Assembly (NCBI RefSeq): GCF_000517405.1
Contig: NZ_CP006568.1
Coordinates: 1,860,001-1,924,000 of the forward strand
Direction of reading: 5' to 3'
From: Candidatus Sodalis pierantonius str. SOPE
GTDB lineage: Bacteria > Pseudomonadota > Gammaproteobacteria > Enterobacterales > Enterobacteriaceae
Length of the DNA: 64,000 nucleotides
A model generated the notes under the pieces. The model was not told the origin of the DNA. It made no database searches and saw only the letters and a list, made by a program, of their open reading frames with translations. Position 1 is the stretch's first letter. Each line of letters begins with the position of its first letter. Both the position numbers and the translations under genes were made by a program. Positions 49,263 through 59,242 of the stretch are shown in pieces.

Positions 49263-49388
49263 ATGACGCTGCTGTTCAAAGCCCTGCTGGGCGTATTAGT
49301 GGTGGTGCTAATCGCGCTGCTGTCCAAAACCCGTAACTACTATATTGCCGGTCTGTTGCCGCTATTCCCCACCTTTGCGCTTCTCGCC
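49263..49388 (+). pseudogene. ydgC: YdgC/GlpM-family inner-membrane protein, truncated
   Basis: Only the first 42 codons remain (MTLLFKALLGVLVVVLIALL; SKTRNYYIAGLLPLFPTFA) before an IS903 fragment begins at 49389. The sequence matches the start of YdgC (~111 residues, GlpM-like). The distal part is lost. Confidence 0.75.
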
Positions 49389-49637
49389 CGCTTTGTTGAA
49401 TAAATCCGAAATTTGTGACGACTTCCTCCCTATCAGGGCGATTGTTACATGATGCGGACGCTGTTTGGCATTCCTAACAGCGTGATCCGGTTAAGCGCTT
49501 TGACCATTGCCATAGCCTCACCTACCTGCGCGTCATAGTCATGCAGACTCAGATGACCACCCAGAAGTGTTTTAAACCGGAACATGGCCGTTTCAGCCAG
49601 TGAACGCCGGTGATAACCTACTTTCTTTTCCAGGTTG
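49389..49637 (-). mobile_element. IS903-like element, 3' fragment
   Basis: About 250 bp of an IS903 copy: the transposase-distal terminal repeat and the last ~65 codons (SLAETAMFRFKTLLGG to RIM). It stops abruptly at an IS21 end near 49637, so the IS21 element inserted into, or recombined with, it. Confidence 0.9.
49445..49630 (-). pseudogene. IS903 transposase C-terminal fragment
   Basis: Last ~62 residues of the transposase including E259; the rest is replaced by IS21 sequence. Confidence 0.85.
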
Positions 49638-50204
49638 CTGGTTCCGGTCACATCCGATCACTGATTCCGATTTCACCCGATCACTAATTCTGATTTCATC
49701 CGATCACTGATTCCGGTCGCCCGATCAGCGATTCCGATTCTGTCCGATCGCTCATCTTCTGTTCCGCCATACTCTGGAGACTTTTAGCTTCCGGGGGCAT
49801 GGCATGGCACGTAAAAAGAAGAAAGCGAGAACGGAAATGTGCATCTATATTAATGTCTTACGTATGAAATTCGAGCAGCGTCGCTCGAATCGCACTATCG
49901 CAGCAGCGCTCGGCATAGGCTGTACTACCGTGCACGATATCCTCGGCCGATTCACGGTAGCTAACCTGGTCTGGCCATTGCCGGCGGAACTGTCCCCCGT
50001 CGACCTCGACCGCCTGCTCTATCCCGGCAAATCCGGAAAAGTTATCAATACCTTACCCAGCTGGCTTGATATCGATACCGAGTTAAGCCGCAAGGGCATG
50101 ACCAAGCAGCTGCTCTGGATGGAATATCAGTCCGCCGTGGGCGGTGATGCCCTCGGTTACTCACAGTTTTGTGCACTGTTCCGATCGGATACGTCGGAAT
50201 CTGC
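49638..50204 (+). mobile_element. IS21-family element, left-end fragment
   Basis: Left end of an IS21-type element. Five direct repeats starting CCGATC occur at 49654, 49677, 49700, 49721 and 49744 (period 21-23 bp, core CCGATCACTGATTCCGATT). Such serial end repeats are known transposase-binding sites in IS21 elements. An istA start follows. The right side is cut by an IS256 terminus at 50205. Confidence 0.8.
49804..50204 (+). pseudogene. IstA-type IS21 transposase, N-terminal fragment
   Basis: ATG 49804, about 133 codons: MARKKKKARTEMCIYINVLR, then a HTH (RSNRTIAAALGIGCTTVHDI) and GYSQFCALFRS, the usual start of IstA. The catalytic core and istB are missing because the IS256 copy starts at 50205. 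Confidence 0.8.
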
Positions 50205-50327
50205 GACCCTGTACACGATTCTGTGTAATCAGAAGTGACCGTCCAGGCGGTCACCGAACTCGATAATAAAGCGGCTCATTGCCATGCGCCAGTCCCTCAA
50301 AGGCATTGTCCATTTCTGTGAGGCCGC

Positions 50328-51382
50328 CGCTTTGTTGAATAAATCCGAAATTTGTGACGACTTCCTCCCTATCAGGGCGATTGTTACATGATGCGGACGC
50401 TGTTTGGCATTCCTAACAGCGTGATCCGGTTAAGCGCTTTGACCATTGCCATAGCCTCACCTACCTGCGCGTCATAGTCATGCAGACTCAGATGACCACC
50501 CAGAAGTGTTTTAAACCGGAACATGGCCGTTTCAGCCAGTGAACGCCGGTGATAACCTACTTTCTTTTTCCAGGTATCGTTATTGCCGCTCAGATGCTGA
50601 TTTGCCACCGCATGGTTACGCTCATGGTATCGAGCTGGCCAATATTGCGCACCACTTCGCGGTGGGATAAGCGGCTTTATTTTTTTCCTCAGCAGAGCAT
50701 CATGACAGTAACGCGTATCGTAAGCACTGTCAGCCGACGCTTCCCTGATTTTCCGGTGGGTTTGGTTAATCAGCCCGGGCAGCGCCTGCGCATCTGTCGT
50801 ACCACTTAGCGATAAATCGGCACAGATAATTTCATGTGTCGCGCTATCTACTGCCAGATGAAGCTTGCGCCATACTCTGCGCCTCTCAGCCCCATGCTGC
50901 CTGACTTTCCATTCGCCTTCGCCGAAGATTTTCAGGCCGGTGCCATCGATGACCAGGTGTGAGATTTCGCCGCGGGTTGGCGTTTTTATGCTGATGTCGA
51001 CGGTTTTTGCTCGCCGGCTGACCAGAGAGTAATCTGGGCAGCGCAGCGACAGCCCCATCAGTTTAAAAATCGCGTCAACGAAACCCTGTAACGCCCGGAG
51101 CGAAAGGTTAAACACGCGCTTTATCATCAGAACCGTGGTAATGGCCATATCGGTGTAGTGAAGCGGCCGGCCACGATGTTCAGGTGGTGTACTCTCAGTC
51201 CATGCAGCAATGGCAGACTCATCAAGCCATACTGTCAGGTCCCCCCGCTGCCTGAGCGCATTGTTGTATGCGGGCCAATTGGTGATTTTAAACTTTTGCT
51301 TTGCCATGGGGACCTGATGTTGAAACGAATGTAGTGATCAGAGCCGCCAGTCACCTAAAAGTTCGATTTATTCAACAAAGCC
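50328..51382 (-). mobile_element. IS903-like element nested in IS256
   Basis: 1055 bp with a perfect 9-bp duplication TGAGGCCGC (50319-50327 and 51383-51391), all inside the IS256 transposase gene. Confidence 0.95.
50384..51307 (-). CDS. IS903-type DDE transposase
   Basis: Intact 307 residues with D121, D193 and E259. Shares FVDAIFK with the copy at 39577-40500. It is likely active. Confidence 0.95.
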   Translation of the reverse strand: MAKQKFKITNWPAYNNALRQRGDLTVWLDESAIAAWTESTPPEHRGRPLHYTDMAITTVLMIKRVFNLSLRALQGFVDAIFKLMGLSLRCPDYSLVSRRAKTVDISIKTPTRGEISHLVIDGTGLKIFGEGEWKVRQHGAERRRVWRKLHLAVDSATHEIICADLSLSGTTDAQALPGLINQTHRKIREASADSAYDTRYCHDALLRKKIKPLIPPRSGAQYWPARYHERNHAVANQHLSGNNDTWKKKVGYHRRSLAETAMFRFKTLLGGHLSLHDYDAQVGEAMAMVKALNRITLLGMPNSVRIM

Positions 51383-52582
51383 TGAGGCCGCCTGTATCGC
51401 CAGCCACACCACCTTTTTCACTGTGTCGTCGGTCGGGAACACCTTGCGCTTTTTGATGGCATGCCGGATCACGCTGTTTAACGACTCGATGGCGTTGGTC
51501 GTGTAGATCACCTTGCGGATGTCCGTTAGGTAGGCAAAGAACGTGGCCAGATTGGCCCAGTTTGCCTGCCAGCTTTGACTTATTTGTGGGTAGCGGATGT
51601 CCCAGGCACTGGAGAACGCTTCCAGCGCCTGCAAGCCGGCTTCTTCCGTAGGGGCCTGATAGATAGCTTTCAGGTCGCGGGTGACGGCCTTGTAGTCCTT
51701 CCAGGAGACGAACCGCAGGCTGTTGCGCACCATATGCACGATACACAGCTGGAGCCGCGCTTCCGGATACACCGCGTTAATAGCGTCAGGGAAACCTTTC
51801 AGCCCGTCTACGCAGGCGATAAGGATATCGTTCAGGCCGCGGTTTTTCAGCTCTGTCAGCTCTGTCAGCACGTTCAGCCAGAACTTTGCGCCTTCATTTT
51901 CGGCCAGCCACATACCTTGCAACTCTTTCTGGCCTTCGATGTTGATGCCCAGCGCCAGGAACACAGATTTGTTGATGATGCGGCTGTCCTGCCGGACTTT
52001 TAGAACGATACAGTCAAGATAAACAATGGGATAGACTGCATCCAGAGGCCGGTTTTGCCATTCGACAACCTGCTCCATGACCGTATCGGTGACCTTTGAG
52101 ACCAGCGCCGGCGAGACATCGGCGTCATACAGCTCTTTGAACGCGGCGGCGATCTCGCGGGTGGTCATCCCTTTGGCGTACAACGATAAAATCTGGTTAT
52201 CCATCCCGGTAATCCGGGTCTGGTTCTTCTTCACCAGTTGCGGTTCAAAGGAACCGTCACGATCGCGCGGAGTACGCAGCGCCAGCGGGCCATCGCCAGT
52301 GGTAACGGTTTTTGTGGAATAGCCGTTGCGGGCGTTGGTCCCCGGTTTAGGCTGATTTTTATCGTAGCCGAGGTGATGGGTCATTTCGGCATTGAGAGCT
52401 GCTTCGACGCTGATTTTTTTCAGCAGCCGATCGAAGTGACTGAGATCTTCAGGGGTTTTGAGATTTTTGGCCAGTTCGTTAGCCAGAGTTTGCAACTGTT
52501 TTTCGTCCATAAATTAACCTGTTTTTGATGTTGGATTGAACATATCAAAATCAGGCAAATACACAAATTTCTAAACAGGCTC

Positions 52583-52656
52583 GTGTGGAGCAGGCCAAAG
52601 TTCTTCTTGATGTTTTGCTTGCTATGACTAATCGCAAATCAAAGCATATTAAGTGA
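52583..52656 (+). pseudogene. Phage gene 3' remnant before the spanins
   Basis: The open frame from the IS border reads EQAKVLLDVLLAMTNRKSKH and ends IK, then TGA overlapping the Rz start. The position suggests the end of a lysis gene (endolysin or holin), but the piece is too short to name. Confidence 0.4.
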
Positions 52657-53042
52657 TGCGCTGGAAACTCCTCATGCTCGCCGCAATGCTTGCGACGATT
52701 GCCGCTCTTGCCATCGTGGTGAGACTCCAGTACGTCGAAATCACCCGCCTGAAGCAGGCCAATCAGTCGATGGTCGCCGAGCGTGACGCCGCCCGCGCAC
52801 AGTTTACCCACTATGAACAAGCTATAGCGTTGTTCAACCAGATAGCCGGAGTGACACAGGATGCACATCAGCAAGCGGTGCAGGACTTCCAGCCGCGTAT
52901 CATCCAGATACGTGAGGCCATGACGCCTGAGCGCTGTGCTCGTTTGCCTGTCCCTGCTGCCGCTGTTAACCGGCTGCGTACGCACACAGACAAAATACCT
53001 GCCCATCCCGCCCGCGCCGATACCGGCCACACTACTCGATGA
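52656..53042 (+). CDS. Rz-type inner-membrane spanin
   Basis: 128 residues: one N-terminal membrane helix (LLMLAAMLATIAALAIVVRL) followed by a helical periplasmic region (ITRLKQANQSMVAERDAARA). ATG 52656 overlaps the previous stop. An Rz1-type lipoprotein gene is embedded in its 3' end in another frame, the classic nested spanin arrangement. The pair would fuse inner and outer membranes at lysis. Intact. Confidence 0.75.
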   Translation: MRWKLLMLAAMLATIAALAIVVRLQYVEITRLKQANQSMVAERDAARAQFTHYEQAIALFNQIAGVTQDAHQQAVQDFQPRIIQIREAMTPERCARLPVPAAAVNRLRTHTDKIPAHPARADTGHTTR

Positions 53043-53178
53043 TTGCCCACCGCCGGTTATTCCTGAAAATATGACGTGGGGCGACAGCGTGATACTCAAT
53101 GAGAAGCTGCTGCTGGCATTGGAGATGTGCAATCAGGATAAAGCTGCGTTGAGACAGGTTGAGGCAATGCGAAAATGA
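52936..53178 (+). CDS. Rz1-type outer-membrane spanin lipoprotein
   Basis: 80 residues from GTG 52936. Short signal peptide with lipobox LLTGC, then a Pro-rich stretch (YLPIPPAPIPATLLDDCPPP) typical of Rz1. Overlaps Rz by 107 bp in the +1 frame and extends ~45 codons beyond it. GTG start inferred; overlaps the HNH gene by 4 bp. Confidence 0.75.
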   Translation: MLVCLSLLPLLTGCVRTQTKYLPIPPAPIPATLLDDCPPPVIPENMTWGDSVILNEKLLLALEMCNQDKAALRQVEAMRK

Positions 53179-53513
53179 CCGAATCCCGCATCTATGGCTC
53201 GCGTTGGGATAAAGCCCGTCGTGCCTTTCTTGCCCGCCATCCGCTGTGCGTGATGTGCCAGCAGCAGGGTAAGACGGTGGCGGCGACTGTGGTTGACCAT
53301 ATCACTCCGCACAAGCTGAAAGCGGCGTTGCAGTCCGGTAATACTGTTGCCATCGCGCAGGCACAGGGATTGTTCTGGGACCGGCGCAACTGGCAACCGT
53401 TATGCACATTGCACCATAACGCCACCAAGCAACGCATGGAGAAGCGCGGCGGGGGAATGGGGTGTGACCTTCAGGGTATGCCCTTGGATGGAAATCAATA
53501 CTGGCCGCGGTAA
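53175..53513 (+). CDS. HNH endonuclease
   Basis: 112 residues. Zinc-type Cys pair (PLCVMCQQQGK), ATVVDHITPHK (His core) and WQPLCTLHHNATKQRME (C-terminal H) make a full HNH motif. In HK97-like phages it lies directly before TerS/TerL and is needed for cos cleavage and packaging. Start overlaps Rz1 (ATGA). Intact. Confidence 0.9.
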   Translation: MTESRIYGSRWDKARRAFLARHPLCVMCQQQGKTVAATVVDHITPHKLKAALQSGNTVAIAQAQGLFWDRRNWQPLCTLHHNATKQRMEKRGGGMGCDLQGMPLDGNQYWPR

Positions 53514-53726
53514 GGTTTATTTAAAAATAAAGTATTCGTCTGAGATTTTATTTATTAGTTTCATTTCGTGATGGAATTAAATAATAAATTTTTCTGTGGA
53601 AGCTTCAAATAAAATAACGGTAAGGGGGAGGGATAAAACTCCAAATGAATTAAGCGAATTGACCGCCCTCTAATTTTTATTCTAACGCTAACCCGATTTT
53701 TTATATGTTATTCATGTAGATAGCCA

Positions 53727-54209
53727 ATGGAAAATAAACGTACGCGCTCAGACAGCGCCACGGCGGCTATTCAGGCCATGAAAAATGCGTGCGAGGATAC
53801 TCTCACGCCCCCACCGCATGCGGGTTTGGAGAAAAAAGCCGAACCTTTGTGGCATGACAATATTCGCTCAAAAGCACTGGACAGTTGGACGCCAGCCGAC
53901 CTCCTGGCGGCGGTAGAGTTGGCGAATAATCAGCTCGAAATCACCCGTTTACGCCATGAATTACGCAAAAAAATGCGTGTTTCGAGCGAAGAGCGTGATG
54001 AAAAGGCCCTTGCCCTGTTGCGCAACGATATTGTCACGCTCCAGCGCACCGTACTGGCTCAGCGCCGGGATTTGCAGATCCATTCACACGCCAGCAACGG
54101 CGAAACCCGCGATCAGCGCAAGCGTAACGACAATGACCGAAAAGCCCGCAGCATTGTGGACGTGCATCAGGCTGAGGAAGGCAATCTGATCGCCTTCCCG
54201 CAACATTGA
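53727..54209 (+). CDS. Terminase small subunit
   Basis: 160 residues. N-terminal charged region, then ALDSWTPADLLAAVELANNQ and LEITRLRHELRKKM (helical), and a positively charged C-terminal half. Position 12 bp before TerL and after HNH identifies it as TerS, which recognises the packaging site. An AT-rich 210-bp gap precedes it and may hold the cos region. Intact. Confidence 0.75.
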   Translation: MENKRTRSDSATAAIQAMKNACEDTLTPPPHAGLEKKAEPLWHDNIRSKALDSWTPADLLAAVELANNQLEITRLRHELRKKMRVSSEERDEKALALLRNDIVTLQRTVLAQRRDLQIHSHASNGETRDQRKRNDNDRKARSIVDVHQAEEGNLIAFPQH

Positions 54210-54221
54210 CCGGAGGCCCCC

Positions 54222-55731
54222 ATGACACGCGGCGAGCGGGTGATCGCCTTTATTGAACGCTACATCATCGTTCCCGAGGGGGCACGGCTAGGACAGCCGC
54301 TACGGCTGGATGACTTCCAGAAACGTTTCCTGCAGGGGGTCTATGATAACCCCCAGGGTACCGATAAAGCCTATTTGAGCATTGCCCGCAAAAACGGCAA
54401 GACGGGGCTGATTGCGGGGTTGCTGCTGGCCCATCTGGTAGGGCCGGAAGCGGTGCAGAATTCGCAGATTATTAGCGGGGCCATGAGTCGGGAGCAGGCG
54501 GCGATTGTGTTTAATCTGGCGGTCAAGATGATCAACCTGAATCCTGCCCTTCAACCGTTGGTGCATATTATCCCCAGCGGAAAGCGCCTGGTGGGCAAGC
54601 CCTGGAACGTCGAGTACAAAGCACTGGCGGCGGAAGGCAAAACGACGCACGGTCTGTCGCCGGTGCTGGCCATTCTGGATGAAGTGGGACAAATTCGCGG
54701 CCCGCAGAGCGATTTCATTGACGCTATTGTTACCGCCCAGGGGGCGCATGAAAACCTGCTGCTTATCGCCATCAGTACCCAGGCCGCCAATGATGCTGAC
54801 CTGTTTAGTGTCTGGCTGGATGATGCTGCCACCTCGGGCGATCCGCATATCGTTTCCCATGTCTATCAGGCTGACAAAGAGGCGGATTTATCCGATCCGG
54901 TGGCGTGGAGGGCCGCTAACCCGGCGCTGGGCACCTTTCGCTCCCTCAAGGACATGCAGCGTTTAGCGGAAATGGCTGCCCGGATGCCCAGTGCGGAAAA
55001 CACCTTCCGTAACCTCAATCTGAATCAGCGGGTCTCTACCGTCTCGCCCTTTATCTCCCGCTCGGTATGGGAGAGCTGCGGCAAAGCCGTGGAGCCGATT
55101 ACCGGGCGCTGCTACGCCGGGCTGGATTTGTCTGAAAAGAACGACCTGACCGCTCTGGTGCTGATAGGTCAGACGGCGTCCGGGCGCTGGAGCGTTTTGC
55201 CGTTTTTCTGGACGCCCGAAAAACCGCTGCATGATCGGGCGAAGAAAGACAGGGTGCCGTATGACGTCTGGGCGCGCCAAGGTCTGCTTAATACGACACC
55301 CGGTGCCAGTGTGGATTACGACGTGGTGGCGCGGGATATCGCGGCGATCCTCGGGGATTACGCGGTGGACGCCATTGCTTTTGACCGCTGGCGTATTGAG
55401 ATTTTTCGCAAGGCGGCCCAGGACATCGGGCTGAGCCTGCCCCTGAAAGAATTTGGTCAGGGTTTTAAGGATATGGCCCCGGCGATTGATCGCCTGGAAT
55501 CCCTGTTGCTGAACGGGCAACTGCGCCACGGCATGCACCCGGTGCTGACCATGTGTGCCGCGAATGCGGTGATCAATAAAGGATGCGGCCGGTAACCGCA
55601 AGCTGGACAAGGCCAAGGCTACCGGACGTATTGATGGCATGGTGGCGATGGCGGACGGTGCCCTGAACGGTGAAATGGCGGCCTCTGGCGGCGATTTCGA
55701 GGACTTTCTTTCGCGACCTCTGAGCATGTAA
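54222..55731 (+). pseudogene. Terminase large subunit, one-base frameshift near the end
   Basis: HK97-type TerL packaging motor. ATPase: Walker A ARKNGKTG (55-62), Walker B VLAILDEVG. Nuclease Asp residues in AGLDLSEKND and DAIAFDRWR. The frame is open for 457 codons, then an extra G near 55579 (AAAGGATGCG for AAAGATGCG) gives an early TAA. The correct tail (AAGNRKLDKAKATGRIDGMV, ending DFLSRPLSM) runs to TAA 55731, which overlaps the portal ATG. Loss of the last ~45 residues of the nuclease domain probably abolishes packaging. Confidence 0.88.
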
Positions 55732-56997
55732 TGACTGAAAAAATGACAGTATCGATTTGCGCACCCATAACGGGCTGTGGGCACGGCTGGCGTCCTGGTT
55801 TGTTGGCGGACGCTTGGTAACCCCGGCGCAGGGCTCGCAAACCGGCCTGGTCTCTGCCAGTGGCACGTTGGGCGATTCGCCTGTCATTGATGAGCGCATT
55901 CTGCAAATTTCTACCGTCTGGCGCTGCGTCAGTCTGATTTCCACCCTGACCACCTGCCTACCGCTGGACGTTTTCGAGACTGACCGCACGGATAATCGCA
56001 CTAAGGTCGGCCTGGATAATCCGCTGGCGCGGTTACTGCGCTATTCCCCTAATCCGTATATGACCGCGCAGGAGTTTCGTGAGGCGATGACCATGCAGCT
56101 CTGTTTTTACGGCAACGCCTATGCGCTGATTGAGCACAACCGGGCCGGAGACGTGGTCAACCTTATTCCGCTGCTGTCGGCAAATATGGATGTGCTGCTG
56201 GAAGGCAGACAGATTATCTACAAATACCAGCGTGACCATGAGTTTGCGCGCTTCAGGCAGCATGAAATTTTCCATCTGAAAGGTCTTGGCTTTAACGGTC
56301 TGGTTGGCCTCTCCCCCATTCCCATGCCGCCAAATCCGGCGGCGTGGCGGTGGAGCAGCAGCAGCGAGAATTTTACGCTAACGGCTGCAAGTCGTCCAAA
56401 ATTCTTTCGGTCGGCGATCATGTATTGAGTGCCGAGCAACGCGACCAGGTTGAAGCCAACTTCCGTGAAATCGCCGGTGGTCCGGTGAAAAAGCGGTTGT
56501 GGATTTTGGAGTCAAACTTTGTCGCCCATGATATCGGCGTCAGTCCACAGGATGCAGAGACGATGGCGGCGCGCAAGTTTCAGGTTAGTGAACTGGCGCG
56601 TTTCTTTGGCGTCCCGCCGCATCTGGTGGGTGATGTGGAAAAGTCTACATCGTGGGGTACCGGTATTGAGCAACAGAACCTGGGCTTTCTGCAATACACC
56701 CTGCAACCCTATATCACCCGCTGGGAGCAGTGTATCCAGCGCTGGCTGGTCAGGCCCGCTGACGTGGGGCGACTGCATGCTGAGCATAACCTCGATGGCT
56801 TGCTGCGCGGGGATTCAGCTTCACGGGCCACCTTTATGAAGGCGATGGGGGACGCGGGATTACGCACCATCAATGAAATGCGACGGCTGGATAACTACCC
56901 GCCGTTACCCGGCGGTGATGTCGCCACGTGGCAATCGCAAAACGTTCCACTGGATGAATTAGGCCATGCACCCCGCGAACACGGGGTGTTGCGTTAA
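55731..56997 (+). pseudogene. HK97-type portal protein, two frameshifts
   Basis: ATG 55731 reads MTEKMTV; the frame shifts within the first ten codons before DLRTHNGLWARLASWFVGG. It then runs to GLSPI near 56320, shifts again, and resumes VEQQQREFYANGCKSSKILS to TAA 56997. Family landmarks: ISTVWRCVSLISTLTTCLPL, YSPNPYMTAQEFREAMTMQL, GIEQQNLGFLQYTLQPYITR, and NEMRRLDNYPPLPGGD. Inactive. Confidence 0.85.
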
Positions 56998-57010
56998 TAA
57001 GGGGCAAGGT

Positions 57011-57676
57011 ATGCCGAGCATTCAAAAAACACTCGCCTTTGAACAGGCAGAAATTAAATTTACCGGGGACGTGACCCAGGGGATTTTCGACGGTTACGCG
57101 TCGGTATTCAACCACACCGATGCGGATGGCGATGTCTTTCTGCCCGGTGCCTTCAAGAAGGCGTTATCCAACCCGTCGCGTCAGGTCGCCATGTTTTTTA
57201 ATCACCGAACCTGGGAGCTACCGGTCGGGAAATGGACGGCGCTGGACGAAGATGCCCGCGGTTTGCGGGTCAGGGGCGAGCTCACGCCCGGTCATCGTGG
57301 CGCGCAAGATCTGATGGCGGCCATGAAGCACGGTAGTGTGGAAGGGCTGTCTGTGGGCTTTCAGGCTCGGCGTGAGGATTATGACATCAGCCGCACGGGG
57401 CGTATTTACAAGAACGTTGCCGCCCTGCAGGAAATCAGCATCTGTACCTTTCCGGCCAATGAACAGGCCAACGTGTCGTCCATAAAGAGCCTTGACGGCA
57501 TTGACAACATTCGCGATGCGGAAAACTGGCTGAGAGACTCTGCCGGTTTGTCCAAATCGCAGGCCATAGGGCTGATTGCCCGCATCAAGTCGGCCCTTCG
57601 GAGCGAGTCTGAAGGCGACACACTCGCCGCGCTGTGTGAGCGCATCAAAGCTTTCCCTCTTCAATTAGGAAAATAA
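57011..57676 (+). CDS. HK97-family prohead protease
   Basis: 221 residues from ATG 57011. Peptidase S78: His in MFFNHRTWELPVGKW, Ser in HGSVEGLSVGFQ. GYASVFNHTDADGDVFLPGAF is the family N-terminal motif. It processes scaffold and capsid during head maturation. 1 bp before the capsid gene. Intact, unlike its neighbours. Confidence 0.88.
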   Translation: MPSIQKTLAFEQAEIKFTGDVTQGIFDGYASVFNHTDADGDVFLPGAFKKALSNPSRQVAMFFNHRTWELPVGKWTALDEDARGLRVRGELTPGHRGAQDLMAAMKHGSVEGLSVGFQARREDYDISRTGRIYKNVAALQEISICTFPANEQANVSSIKSLDGIDNIRDAENWLRDSAGLSKSQAIGLIARIKSALRSESEGDTLAALCERIKAFPLQLGK

Positions 57677-57677
57677 T

Positions 57678-58881
57678 ATGTCTGAGTTATCGGATATCCA
57701 GAAAGCGATAGAAGACTCGCAGAAAAATATGTCACAGCTGTTTGACGCGCAGAAAAACGAGATCGCGGAAACCGGTCGTGTATCCAAACAATTACAGGAC
57801 GATCTGATTAAGGTGCAGGAAGAGTTAAAAGCCGCCGGGACCCGTCTGTTTGACCTTGAGCAAAAAGGCGGGCCGGGGGCAGATAACCCGACGGTACAAA
57901 AAGGCTTCGCTGAACGGGCAGCGGAAGAGCTTACCCAGTCCTGGAACGGCAGCAAGGGTCACTTTGAGGCGAAAACCTTCAATAAATCCCTGGGCAGTGA
58001 TGCCGCTTCGGCCGGAACGCTGATCCAGCCTATGCAGGTGCCGGGGATTGTGATGCCGGGATTGCGGCGTCTGGTGATACGCGATCTGCTGGCACAGGGG
58101 CGCATTTCCAGTAATTCTTTGGAATATGTGAAGGAAAAGCTGTTTACCAACAGCGCGGCACCGGTCAAGGAGAAGGCGCAAAAACCGGAGTTCGATCTGA
58201 CGTTCGAGAAGCAGAGTACGACGGTTATCACCGTGGCGCACTGGGTGCAGGCTTCCCGTCAGGTGATGGACTATGCACCGATGCTGCAATCCTACGTCAA
58301 TAACCGCTTGCTGTACGGCCTGGCGCTGGTTGAGGAAAACCAGTTGCTGAACGGCGATGGCACGGCGGATAACTTGACCGGCATCAATCATGTCGCCACC
58401 GCCTATGACACCACGCTAAACGCCAGCGGCGATACGCGGGCCGATTCAGATAGCCCATGCGATTTACCAGGTGAGTGAATCGGAATTTAACGCCTCTGGC
58501 ATCATCCTGCATCCGCGTGACTGGCACACCATTGCGCTGCTGAAAGACAACGAAGGTCGCTATATCTTCGGCGGACCGCAGGCGTTTACCAGCAATATTA
58601 TGTGGGGCCTGCCGGTGGTGCCGACCCGTGCCCAGACGCAGGGAACCTTTACCGTCGGTGCCTTTGACCTGGCCTCGCAAGTCTGGGATCGCATGGATGC
58701 CGCGATAGAAATCAGCCGTGAAGATCGCGACAACTTCGTAAAAAACATGCTGACCATCCTGTGTGAAGAGCGGCTGGCGCTGGCGCACTACCGTCCTCAA
58801 GCGCTGATTAAAGGCAGCTTTACCCCTGCCAGTGGAGGCGGTGGTAAAGGCGGCAAGGGTGGCACCGGCGGCGGTGAGTGA
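57678..58881 (+). pseudogene. HK97-fold major capsid protein, frameshifted
   Basis: N-terminal coiled-coil delta domain (SDIQKAIEDSQKNMSQLFDA), a cleavage region before FNKSLGSDAASAGTLIQPMQ, and the HK97 core (NRLLYGLALVEENQLLNGDG; NLTGINHVATAY). The frame breaks near 58440 (after SGDTRAD) and resumes YQVSESEFNASGIILHPRDW to TGA 58881. The C-terminus has an unusual Gly/Lys tail (SGGGGKGGKGGTGGGE) beyond the normal end. Non-functional unless the frame is corrected. Confidence 0.85.
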
Positions 58882-58924
58882 TCCACGCTCAGGAGGCGGG
58901 CGGGTTATCCCGCCCTGATTATCT

Positions 58925-59242
58925 ATGGCGATTGCCGTAACCGACCTGGTGCCGATTGACGAGCTCAGGACGCATATTGAGTTTGACGCAGAGGACCGCA
59001 ACGCGCTGATTATCCGCTATGCCCAGGCGGCGTTGGACTACTGCCTGCGTTGGTGTGACGAGCCGCGCTGGAAGACGGCGGCGGATGTGCCCACCCTGGT
59101 GGTCTCTGCCCTGCTGCTGGTCTTTGCCGATCTGTTTGAGCACCGTACCCGGCAAAGTGAGGTGCAGCTTTACAAAAACCGGGCGGCGGAGCAACTGCTG
59201 TGGCCGTATCACAACTGGCGCGGTCACGGGGAGGATACCTGA
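58925..59242 (+). CDS. Head-tail connector (gp6-like)
   Basis: 105 residues. VPIDELRTHIEFDAEDRNAL and AQAALDYCLRWCDEP match the gp6-like DNA-packaging adaptor fold that attaches below the portal. Stop overlaps the next start (TGATG). Intact. Confidence 0.8.
   Translation: MAIAVTDLVPIDELRTHIEFDAEDRNALIIRYAQAALDYCLRWCDEPRWKTAADVPTLVVSALLLVFADLFEHRTRQSEVQLYKNRAAEQLLWPYHNWRGHGEDT

Larger units (their letters stand above)
50229..52510 (-). pseudogene. IS256 transposase split by IS903
   Basis: The N-terminal 375 codons (51383-52510) keep D166, D232 and E339, with a two-codon duplication LTELTELKN. The C-terminal ~30 codons lie beyond the nested IS903 at 50229-50327. Without the IS the frame would be whole. 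Confidence 0.85.
50205..52582 (-). mobile_element. IS256-family element with nested IS903
   Basis: IS256 copy broken by an intact IS903 (50328-51382). Left end GACCCTGTACACGATTCTGT; about 10 bp lost just inside it (GTGTAATCAGAAGTG for GTGTAAATGCC...). Right end AAATTTCTAAACAGGCTC at 52582. Outer flanks do not match. Confidence 0.9.

Noticed and set aside
49654..49750. Regularly spaced short repeats as a CRISPR array
   Set aside because: Repeats are nearly contiguous without unique spacers and sit at the start of an istA gene, so they are IS21 end sites.
54300..54860. 186-codon minus-strand ORF inside TerL
   Set aside because: Antisense to clear terminase motifs (Walker A and B).
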